A stretch of 64,000 bases of DNA. Origin: Macrosoma leucophasiata. Taxonomy: Eukaryota; Arthropoda; Insecta; Lepidoptera; Hedylidae. The notes under the pieces were generated by a model. That model saw nothing but the letters and a program-made list of their open reading frames with translations, was not told where the DNA came from and did no database searches. Numbering within the stretch: position 1 is the first letter of the stretch; every line of letters begins with the position of its first letter. A program made the translations under genes and the position numbers. Location of the stretch: positions 62,001 to 126,000 of the forward strand of contig JAWQUS010000017.1 in assembly GCA_036365455.1 (NCBI GenBank), read 5' to 3'. This document shows, one piece after another, positions 55,060 to 64,000 of the stretch.

Positions 55060-56829
55060 CAAGTTCGAAATGTGTACGGTAAAATACTCGATCTTGTTTT
55101 GTCTTACGATGTGGTCTGCGTATCCGAATGCCAGACTCCATTTGTACCTATAGACCCATTCCATAAAGCACTTATAATTAAGGTGAACTATATTACGTAC
55201 CTATATTCCTTTAAAATCTCAGGCTCGATCGATATATCTATACTACAAAGGTAATTACGAGTGTCTTAATAACGAGATCTCTAAAATTGATTGGCCGTTT
55301 GAAATCTCTAAACGATCAGTTAACGAAGCTGTACATTATTTTTATGATATAATTACAACTATGTTATCAACTATGTGACAAATACATCCCATCAAAATTC
55401 GTTACTAGTAATAATTATCCTGTATGGTATTCAGCAGCATTAATTAAAATACTAAAAGAAAAATCAAAGTACTTATTTAAGTACAACTTATATGGAAATA
55501 AATCCGACTTCGTGAGTTTTAACTGCTTTCGTGAGAGAGCAAAAATTGTAGAAAAACGATGCTATGATGACTACCTGCTCTCTATGGAAAACTCTATAGA
55601 AAAAAATCCAAAATTATTTTGGTCCTACTTCAACTCTCGAACTAAATCAAACTTGCTACCGAATACTATGAACCTGAATGGTGAAGTGTTTATAGGTGGT
55701 GACTCTGTTAGTGATGCCTTTTCGCAATACTTCTATTCTACATTCTCAGATCAATGTACTGATTTCAATGATGATTATTTATCATCGATGGAATCTTTAC
55801 ATAATCAGTCAGCATGTGATTTGTCGACAATAGAAATTAAAGCACTCGAAGTCGATAAGCTCTTGTCAACACTTGATTCCTCAAAGACTGCTGGACCTGA
55901 CAACATCAGTGCAATATTTTTAATAAAATGTGCTAAATCTTTAAGTGTTCCTATCACTCACTTATTTCAAAAATCAGTTGTTAGTAAAGAATTTCCGTCA
56001 ATAGTGGAAAAAAGCTTATGTGACGCCTGTTCACAAAAAGGGATCCAAAACCTGCATTTCTAATTATCGGCCAATTTCCAAATTATGTATCATATCCTAA
56101 ATCTTTGAAAAAGTTGTTTACAATCAAATTTATTCTACTTTCAAAAACACGTTTGAACCTTCCCAGCATGGCTTTCTTAAAGGCCGATTCACCACTACGA
56201 ATCTAGTGCTTTTCAATGAATATCTTACCGACAACATGGATTCTGGCCATCAAATTGACGTAATTTGTACTGATTACAGTAAGTGTTTTGATAAAATTGA
56301 CCATAAAATACTACTGCAGAAGCTAGTCAAGATGGGTATTCAGGGCGACTTACTCAGGTGGTTTGCATCGTATATAAAAAATCGGTCACAAGCTGTTGTC
56401 GTCAGTAGTTACGTATCCAGTTGGGTTTTCGTACCTAGTGGTGTTCCCCAAGGCTCTATATTGGGACCATTGCTTTTTTTGATATTTTTGAATGACATTT
56501 CAGAATGCTTTCACAATAGTCGTCTTCTTTGTTTTGCTGACGATATGATAACTATTCTGTACCATCAAAACAATCACTGACATTGACAAAGTTCAAGCTG
56601 ACCTAGATCGCCTAGATTCTTATTGTTTAATAAACTTGATTTGAACCCATCAAAATGCTGTAAAGTTTCATTTACTAGGAAAAAACTTCGTATTAATTCT
56701 TCGTACCAACTAAAAAATCACACAATCACCGAGAGTGAATCTATGCGTGACCTAGGTGTGATACATGATAGTAGGTTAATGTTTGACAAACACATAGATG
56801 CTATTGTAGCTAAAGCATTGAAATCACTT
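55060..56829 (+). pseudogene. LINE reverse transcriptase, fragmented
   Basis: Frames in order: 55060-55250 (KILDLVLS, end of the nuclease), about 55250-56063 (FWSYFNSRTK, KTAGPDNISAIFLIKC), then LNYRPIS-type sequence near 56064-56100, and 56206-56580 (DYSKCFDKIDHKILLQKL, GVPQGSILGPLLFLIFLND, FADD at about 56532-56543). The last piece, 56623-56829, has LDLNPSKC, MRDLGVI and KALKSL. At least three phase changes separate these. The catalytic Asp pair is intact. The coding ends abruptly where the nested retroposon begins. Confidence 0.92.
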
Positions 56830-57439
56830 CAAAAAAACAAATTCAAATCATTTATTTCAAATTGGTCTACCAGGACACTTTTGCATTGTCGGGTTATAAG
56901 CTACCTAGAGAGAATGACTTATAATAATAATTCAATAGGTATTAATAAATACCAATTTAATAATAAAATTTAACCGATACGTGAATCATCAAATTTTTCA
57001 ATTCCTTCATAGAAGAAAATGAAAAATCTGTTCGTCATAATCATAGTCATTCACTTAGCAGAGTTCCAAGTACAGGCACTACTGAGAAGAACTCCACTAC
57101 CCAACAAACTCAGCGTGTTGCTCTTTTGTCAAAACCTTAGATTTAATACAAATATTATTAAATAAAATAAAGATACTGTGAACGTCCATGACATATAAAT
57201 ATTTGCATATAAACACATACGCAAATACCCATAAACAGCTTAATATCGTGATAGAAAATAACACCCACAAATCAAAACAGACCAGTCCCCACAATCAGCA
57301 CCCGTTCACGAGTATGACGCATGTGGCAGCCATTGCTCTCCTCGACCATTTTGAAGGGAAGTGAGCAACCCGTCACACGACGCCGCCGAAGGCAAAGACA
57401 TTAAAGTGAGCATGACTGTTATGACTTGGTTTCCACCAC
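56830..57439 (-). mobile_element. retroposon family R, longest copy, nested in the LINE
   Basis: On the minus strand it begins GTGGTGGAAACCAAGTCATA and ends AAATGATTTGAATTTGTTTT, followed by T-rich sequence in this orientation. The 5-mer CACTT is found on both sides (56825-56829 and 57440-57444), consistent with a short target duplication, and the LINE protein resumes directly after it (FLMRSSAEF). Two other copies are at 22650 and 17361. No open frame, tRNA head or inverted ends. The codons of the interrupted frame at 56830-56970 are repeat, not LINE. Confidence 0.85.
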
Positions 57440-57444
57440 CACTT

Positions 57445-57982
57445 GATTTCTTAATGAGAAGCTCAGCTGAATTTAAAAAAGCTAAAACTTTTAAAGTACT
57501 ATATTGTTCTTACGTGAGAAGTGTTCTGGAGTATGCATCACAATAATTTGGAATCCTTACTACAACAAGTATATTCAAAGAATCGAAAAGATTCAAAACA
57601 AAATTCATCAAATTTCTATGTTTTAAATTACATGTTCCTTATTCATCTGAAAATTATCCGCGGTTATGTAAAAAAAATCATTTTCTTTCCCTTTCGAACC
57701 GTCGCAATATCGCTGACATCTTTCCTTCTAGCCGTAACGCAACAAAAAGTTGACTGCCCGGACCTTCTATTTAAATTACTCTTTAACGTACCTTCAAAAA
57801 CAGCTCGAATACACCACCGGCCCATATTCATTCATCCTGTGCATACCAATTATCGTCAAAATTATTTTGTACGGAGAGCAAGCAGCAGCTTCAATCAATA
57901 TTGTAAGCATATCGACTTTGATCTATTTAATACTAATGATTCCACACTAAAGAGACTCTTAAGCATCGTCTTTTTTGATTAA
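57445..57982 (+). pseudogene. LINE C-terminal region, frameshifted
   Basis: The frame resumes with FLMRSSAEFKKAKTFKVLYC, YVRSVLEYAS then a stop, then in other phases YPRLCKK, RRNIADIF, and from about 57730 VDCPDLLFKLLFNVPSKTAR and TNYRQNYFVRRASSSFNQYC to the stop at 57982. This is the usual C-terminal region of the family, with at least two frameshifts. Confidence 0.88.
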
Positions 57983-58205
57983 TTTAGTTTATTATCATTT
58001 ATTTTAATGTAAGCTATATTTATGTATGATTAGTTTACATACTTAATAAGTTATTTAAGTTAACTGTCTTCCTTTAATATTTAAACTGTGTCCTATGCGT
58101 GGGTATCTGTCATTGGCTTCTGGATTTTTTTGTAATGTTGCTTTACTTTATGTTTTAACTTGCTGTTGATACTCCTAAAAATAAATAAATTAATTAATTA
58201 ATTAA
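57983..58205 (+). other. LINE 3' untranslated region and tail
   Basis: AT-rich, without frame, ending in AAAAATAAATAAATTAATTA repeats, an imperfect simple-repeat tail of the type LINEs leave. Confidence 0.7.
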
Positions 58206-58330
58206 ATCATGTGTTTATGGAATATACCTTTCCGTAACTCACAATAGTTTGCAAGCCGTTAGCACCGTGTTCTATGTTATGAAAAAATAATGCAATACAT
58301 TTTAATATGATTTTGATTAGCACAAAGTGT

Positions 58331-58406
58331 TTTTACTGGTGGTAGAGCTCCAGTGACAGAGCTCGCGGGCGTAGGCACCGTCGCATTAGCTCTATTTGCC
58401 GCTAAA
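58331..58406 (-). repeat. family A repeat, 3' end
   Basis: ACTGGTGGTAGAGCTCCAGT, then GAGCTCGCGGGCGTAGGCAC. It includes the terminal stem-loop (GAGCTC/GAGCTC). Confidence 0.75.
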
Positions 58407-58611
58407 CATTCCATTAATTCTGCATAATTAATATAAAGTAAAAAATGTTGTTGTAAAATGTTACTCTCCCCGTTATCGAGACCCCGCAAACTTGTTCCCA
58501 ATATTCCAGTTCCACGATCTGCATCGCTTGTGTTAGATACTTGCGGTCTGCAGCTAATGGGAGGCAGGTGAGTTCAATGTGAATATTATTCAATTCAAAA
58601 ATGTAGGAGCA

Positions 58612-58680
58612 CGAGGGTGTAGGACCACCGCATTCCCTAATCTATCTGCCGCTAAGCGGTAGTGTTCAGGCCTGTTGTGG
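58612..58680 (-). repeat. family A repeat fragment
   Basis: GGTGTAGGACCACCGCATTC then CTAAGCGGTAGTGTTCAGG. It could be the continuation of the copy at 58331, split by about 205 bp of other sequence. Confidence 0.6.
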
Positions 58681-58689
58681 ACGCATCTG

Positions 58690-60805
58690 AAACCACCATG
58701 GTTACATAAAAAATGGATCAGTTTTATTTTTTATCGGTGTCTTCAGTTTCTATTAGCAAAACTGCGAAAGATAAAGATATTACCACATTATCATATTATT
58801 ATAGCCTTATGGCTATCTTGAGATTAGCCGTCTACAGACACGCTAAATTGGGCTATGTTTATAGAAAGTTCGATTTCTGATTCTATAAACCAGAGAAAAG
58901 AAAAAAAATATAATAACGTGGTCTGCTACTAATTGGACTATAAATTAATGGATGATCTACATACATACTCGTAGATATCTATGTTTGATAGGTTAGTAAC
59001 ACAGGTTATTATTAACAGTATTTGTTTCTAGTCTCTGAGATTTTGGTAAATTGTATTGAAAGCCTAGGAGGTTACCTGGCTAGCAGAATATTTATATATA
59101 TTACTGAAACCCCGTTGACTTTTTGAATAAATAAAACTACAGAGTTTGGCACACTGACATTTATTGTTATTGAATGAAACCTTTGCTTTGAATTATTCTA
59201 ATGATCATACTTGTAATAATATTTTTATGATATGGTACCAAACCCCATGATACAGGGTCGTGTTTCTGAATTTGGGGTTCGAGTGGTGAAGATTACTGCT
59301 CCTTTACTAATTAATATTAAATAACTTTATTAACCTGATCACTTAAAAAAACTTAAGCTGTTTTATGATGGCAATGCCTAAAGGGGCTACACGATGACCT
59401 CGTACCTGATCAAACCGCTTACGGTGAGTGGGGTGTAAGGACTCCTCAATCTTCCTCAACCATCTTCCGGGTATCAGGTCCTACTGTGCATCGTCATCAT
59501 ACAAGCTCCATAAGCCCAGCAGGTCTTCAGAAAGTTGTAAGTTTACTCAAAGAAAAAATAAACTACCAAGACATTATGTTTCAATGAAATGTTTCATAGT
59601 ACCAATAAAAAATTGGGAAATGAAACAAAAACATAAAAAATAAAATAATATAAAAATTAAACCCGCATCTGAAACGAAATACAGACACTTATTAATATTA
59701 CATTTCCAGTTTGCTCCATGTTGAGTCCAGGACAAACTCAACATAAATCCAACTATAGAAAGTGATGAAAAAACTACTCACGAGGACTTTTAGCTAAATA
59801 TTATGTTATCTAGAAATAAAAGGCCCCAGCATCCCAGCTCCTCCCGGTTTTAGGGAAACTTGCTGTAACAAAAACCAACCATGTTTTTTATCACGCCATT
59901 TGACAATCGATTATCGAATCCGAAAAATATTAACACCAATTACGAGAAACTCACCTCAATTTAACATATTTAATATATTTTAAAACTTTTTGGCCATGAT
60001 GGCCTAGAAAATTAAGGCTTTCTTTTTCACCAACGCACTGTCTCTTGGCACCGTATCATGACCATTGACAAGCTCTGTCCTGATCCAAAGAGAACTCTCT
60101 CCTAGTCGTCCTTCGTTCTCGAAGGTTCCTTTGCACGACCATAAACACCCGATTCTATACCACCATAATGTTCAGAATGAACTTTACTAAATAGTGTTAT
60201 TATTTATTATTTTAAACTTTATCATATTTCTTTAAATATTTATAGTAGGTGTATGTATTAATTTTTATTATTTTTTATATTAAATTAATTACATTACCTA
60301 TTGACTATGTCAACGAGGTACCGCAGCAAACTACTAGATGGCGTGCCTGTCTACTCTTCATCTGATCGACCTGAGTAGCCTTCGACATAGTTGGGTGAAA
60401 TAACACTAAGTGTCGCTATTCTTCCTATGTGAAAGGAAATAGAAAAATGCCACGTTACAGTATATATACATGGATTGAAGGAATCTTATTCTGCCAGATC
60501 CGTTAGCTAATTCGCTCACAGAAACACTTCTCTAGACGAAGTTCTCAATTAAAAGGCAAATAAAAGACATTAAAGTAACTTGAGGAGTGGATTACTTTTT
60601 CAAAGGACATCGTGCCAAGATACCGTATAGAGAACTTTCACGATTTAATTAAAATTTTCTAACAAAATATATCGAGTGACGGGAGGCCACTTGATTGCAG
60701 ACAACATATCGTTTGCACAAACTCCACACAAAATGTACCTAATAGGATTTCTTTGTGTTATGGTTCTGTAGAATGATTCTGGTAATATTAAGGTGTTTTT
60801 TATGT
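58690..60805. other. no supported gene
   Basis: About 2.1 kb with only short frames (59428-59643 plus). A small inverted pair (GTTGAGT/AACTCAAC) is near 59721. GACATAGT/ACTATGTC near 60304 and 60387 forms a loose inverted pair. Confidence 0.45.
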
Positions 60806-60807
60806 TA

Positions 60808-61078
60808 TGGAAGTGGCAAACAAGCATGCAGTTCACATTGATGTTAAGTGATGACTGCAGCCTATAGACACCCACACAAAGACCAGAGGTCAAAATGCAG
60901 ATGCAGATGCGATACCACTCCTGAGGCCTAAGGTGTTATGCCTCTGTGCCGGAAATTACAGGCCCGTACATTACCACCTCACCGGAACACGATAGTGCTG
61001 AACACTACCATTTAGCGGCAAGTATATTAGGTAATGCCTACGCCCGCGAGCTCCGTCACTGCAGCTCTACCACCAGTA
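60808..61078 (+). repeat. family A repeat, full length
   Basis: Closely matches 42160-42420: AAGTGGCAAACAAGCATGCA to CTCTACCACCAGTA. It has lost GCGGTGG before CCTACGCCC. One stem base differs (CTCC/GCAGCTC). Confidence 0.85.
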
Positions 61079-61079
61079 A

Positions 61080-62396
61080 ATTAAGGAAGGTGTTGAAAAT
61101 TGGTCGAAATTTGACTTTGATTCTTATATTTCAGTTTTAATAAAAGATTGTGGATGATAGATATTAGACTAGGCCTTAGGAATGGCATTCAATAATACTG
61201 ACTTTTCCACCAGGAATTCAGTTTCGATAGTAAAAGACATTTGCGCAAACAGAGTGGTACTCGTTTTCCACCAAAATAATGAAATAATCAAGGTTAATAT
61301 TTATATATTGAAAACATCGGCGCTTTGCTGCATCCATATGCGACTACCGATCCGTTGAATACGACAGTTTAATAACTGCTAAATATCAAATGTGACACAA
61401 ATCATCTTTTAGTAAGGGGAATAAATGGTTTGTAGTTTGTAGAAATTAGGTAGGGTGATACGTACCGTCAATATAAACTACTCGCTTGTTTTTATTAAAG
61501 CATAGGTATACGTTCTCTTTTTCTTCGTTTCAGTATGTCCAGCAGTACCCTAATTCATGGATAATGAGCGTATCTTTCTATTCAAAATGTGTAACTAAAT
61601 CTAGATTAATTATCTGTTGTACGCTAAAAGCCCACAAACCAGTTCAAAAGGGTTTCATTTGATAAATTACGTTCATATTTTATGGCTGTTCTTTTGTTTT
61701 TTTTATGCAATATGTTTGATGAATTACTTTTACTTTAAATTTACATGCTGTAGGGGTCATATGGGTGTAGGTTTTGCTGGTAGAGAAGGTAAATTAGAAA
61801 AATATTATAGAGATATTACTAGAGAGTGTGATATACGACATTTTATACAAGGTTTGTAAGACAATTTTTTCTCAAAGTCAATCGTTTGCAAGAAAACACG
61901 TTTAAAGTGATAAAATAAGTCCCCGATTCTAATTTATAAAATAAGAGAGTGAAAAATCTAAAAAGAATATATGCAGTTTTTCTTAATGAAAACTTTCAAC
62001 GAAATTTGGTTTCAAAAATTGCAAATTATGTTTGTGGTTTGAATAAACAATTGTGAACATTGAGTCAACGGAACCCTTCATAAATAACCCCGAGGCACAG
62101 TTTTAGGCTGGGCCCCGAGGCTGTTTTTAATTATAAAATACTTTTATGTTCCATATCTTCCAAGCCCTAAAACCTAGAAAACTCGCAGACTGTAAACAAC
62201 AAGAGTTATGTTGATAGCGCGCAATGTATATTTTATAGCCGAGACAACATTTAATTTTATTGGCGTTTTATCGTAACTAATGCAAGATATATTTAAATTA
62301 AATTTGAACATGTTACTTCTTTCATTCTACCAGTTTCAGTTCAATAACCTCCTCTGAGAAAACGCTCTAATCGCCACGCCGAGCGATTGGGGCGTG
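61080..62396. other. no supported gene
   Basis: The frame 61617-61859 has a hydrophobic stretch of Phe/Leu/Tyr but nothing recognisable. Nothing else. Confidence 0.4.
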
Positions 62397-62397
62397 T

Positions 62398-62465
62398 TGG
62401 TTTCACGTAACCGGCGAATCGTGAGTGTTTGCATGTCTGCTTGAATTTATTTACCCCTCTGCCAA
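62398..62465 (-). repeat. short LINE-tail-type repeat, fragment
   Basis: TAACCGGCGAATCGTGAGTG, TTTGCATGTCTGCTTGAAT, TTACCCCTCTGCC correspond in reverse to the type at 9503. Confidence 0.55.
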
Positions 62466-62823
62466 TCCATCCGACGAATACAGGATTGCAGTTGAGTACG
62501 CTGTATTACATAATAATACGCATTTCAATTGCAATTCCAAATGCATTGCTCCAAATCGCCTGCACGCATGAGGGGCCGATCACATACGCTCGAGCAGGTG
62601 GAAGGCGAGCGGTAGATGTGGACTCGACATGACGTCACACATTGTTAAGCTAATAGGACATCATGTAAGTATAGGGCCTGAGATAATCCTTTACCCGATT
62701 ACTCTATGATCAGGCAACTGAAGTGAATAATGTTTACACTAATAGGTTAAGATCCCACTGAAGAATCATTTCGTTCATCCAGATATGCTGCAAACCAACT
62801 TTATTATCTAGAGGATATGTATC
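62465..62823. other. no supported feature
   Basis: Nothing recognised. Confidence 0.4.
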
Positions 62824-62825
62824 TA

Positions 62826-63185
62826 TTAGGTTGCCTATCAAAAATTGGTCGTCGGTATTTTTAATTAAATTATTTTATATTTAACAGCCAGCAACTCTTA
62901 TTTGCGGCCGATTTAATTTGGCTCCCGTATAACATAATAATGAGAAAAAAAAAGCTTTAATTTGGTATTATAATACATGTACGTCATGGACGTAAAAAGT
63001 TATCGGGGCGGCACGAAAATACGTAGGGGTGGCCAAGTGCGCAATGAGAGACGTTATTTTTCAGAGTCTTTTATACATATTATCGTGAGGTAAACGATAT
63101 TTTATTGAGAAAACAAATAAAAAAAAATCTTACAAAAAAATATATATACAAATACTTGTGGCCATTTTTTTATAGGCAACCTAGT
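62826..63185. mobile_element. mariner-like MITE, about 360 bp
   Basis: The left end TTAGGTTGCCTATCAAAAAT and the reversed right end CTAGGTTGCCTATAAAAAAA are near-matching inverted ends, and both are bordered by TA (62824-62825 and 63186-63187). It is too short for a transposase and has no frame. The TIR style fits the Tc1/mariner group. Confidence 0.8.
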
Positions 63186-63214
63186 AGTATATATATTCTC
63201 TAGATTCGAAATAT

Positions 63215-63425
63215 GCTTAAATTAAAGGAAAAATGGAAAGAAAAATTTCAAAATGGCAGTAATCGAACCTGCGACGTCAGGATAACCAGTCCAGCCGCGT
63301 TACTATTTTGTAGGTTAGTGGTAAAGTGGCTAGACTGGTTATCCTGAGGTCGCAGCTTCGATTGCTGAACTAAGTCAAATTTTCGTTAATTTCTAAAATC
63401 CATTGGCATGTGTTATTGCGAAAAT
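63215..63425. mobile_element. head-to-head pair of SINE S1 copies
   Basis: 63257-63303 and 63318-63367 are inverted copies of the SINE head, with a 14-nt spacer. The pairing is imperfect (several mismatches and a small length difference). The right copy continues into a body GTCAAATTTTCGTTAATTTC and a tail CATGTGTTATTGCGAAAA; the left copy continues outward into GAAATTTTTCTTTCCATTTT in reverse. The B box is altered on the right (GCTTCGATTGC). Confidence 0.82.
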
Positions 63426-63429
63426 CTTG

Positions 63430-64000
63430 GAAATGTATGTATACGGTATGGTTTGTTATTCTTGTACGCTTTTGATAGTGGTTACTTAAACTTAATGTAA
63501 CCATCTCGGAGTGTTTCTAGTTCCAATCCCAAATAAGTCAAAGTAAGATTTTCATTTACCGAGATTTTTCGATATTTTTCGAGATACCCCGTTCAAAAGT
63601 ACTTTCAATTCATTTAATCAAAGTACTTGCTTTTTATTGCTCTCTTATTGCAACATTTATAGAGGTACGAATAAATGAGGAGATAAACAACAGACGTTGA
63701 TGGTGTTTAGGCCGCGCATATATCACGTTTACGGACCATTGGCGTGTAAGATATGCCAGTATTTTTATATTGCACACATTTCCTCCTGTTACTTCATCCG
63801 CGTGAACTGCAACTTACGTCCCATTTTCTGATGTTATGGATAGTAAACATGAATATACGCCGCATTCATGTAACAGGATGTAACAAAATAAAATGATGTG
63901 TTACTCAGGTACCTATTATCTGACTGTTACACCAGGGACTCTAGTGAATCTTTTGTGTACAACCTCAAGAACTCATACTTATGTAGTTTATATTATATTC
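63430..64000. other. no supported gene
   Basis: AT-rich sequence, nothing recognised. Confidence 0.4.

Larger units (their letters stand above)
54373..58205 (+). mobile_element. LINE, Jockey/CR1-like, broken and carrying a nested retroposon
   Basis: Endonuclease, reverse transcriptase and C-terminal regions are in the normal order over 3.8 kb, ending in a 3' region with an AAATAAATAAATTAATTAAT-type tail (about 58178-58205). No first open frame with zinc knuckles is visible upstream, so the copy is 5'-truncated or that part is unrecognisable. A 615-bp insertion lies at 56830. Several frameshifts make it defective. Confidence 0.93.

Noticed and set aside
1..64000. CRISPR arrays, phage or bacterial operons, endogenous viral genes
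   Set aside because: No regularly spaced repeats with unique spacers, no ribosome-binding-site-led gene runs and no viral-type open frames were seen.

Overview
This window looks like TE-rich, gene-poor nuclear DNA from an insect, most likely a moth or butterfly. It is AT-rich overall. The mobile-element types (mariner, hAT, several APE-type non-LTR retrotransposons, tRNA-headed SINEs) and many of the short dispersed repeats match what I recall from lepidopteran genomes; that recall is not a database result. I found no protein-coding host gene, rRNA or intact tRNA, no prokaryotic operon structure and no CRISPR array. Most open frames here are short, unsupported by motifs and often lie inside repeats.

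Layout. 0-9.5 kb: a GC-rich block (about 590-1260) closed by a 21-bp palindrome, diverged dispersed repeats, two foldback MITEs near 6.4-6.7 kb, and a hAT-type MITE with an 8-bp target duplication (7511-7693). 9.5-26 kb: SINE and MITE copies, an 8-bp minisatellite (17.1 kb), a roughly 950-bp element with long inverted ends (19.3-20.25 kb), and copies of repeat families called here A, B, C and E. 26-33.1 kb: a 214-bp MITE, a 5'-truncated LINE with a reverse transcriptase (27.2-28.5 kb), the C-terminal end of a second LINE (28.9 kb), a pair of direct duplications (30.3 and 30.8 kb) and a mariner element (31.76-33.05 kb) whose transposase frame has two stops. 34-38 kb: SINEs and family A copies. 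38.0-40.8 kb: a hAT element with perfect 8-bp target duplications, interrupted by a 5'-truncated LINE with its own 14-bp target duplication. 41-54 kb: further repeats, two more fragments of that same LINE family (43.0 and 49.7 kb) and a head-to-head SINE pair (45.6 kb). 54.4-58.2 kb: the longest element, a broken LINE with endonuclease and reverse transcriptase, carrying a nested ~610-bp retroposon. 58-64 kb: repeats, a mariner-like MITE (62.8 kb) and a second head-to-head SINE pair (63.3 kb).

The most unusual signal is a set of long, nearly perfect fold-back duplications inside retroelement sequence: 43 bp in the LINE endonuclease (54.97-55.06 kb), 32 bp in the LINE tail (50.06-50.13 kb), 55 bp in a SINE (45.6-45.8 kb) and a diverged one at 63.3 kb. 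A sister LINE copy in this same window (39.1 kb) lacks the 32-bp fold-back, so that one is a derived change. Template switching is a reasonable explanation; a read or assembly artefact is the main alternative. I see no convincing evidence of an undescribed protein-based system. Repeat family names A-E are local labels.
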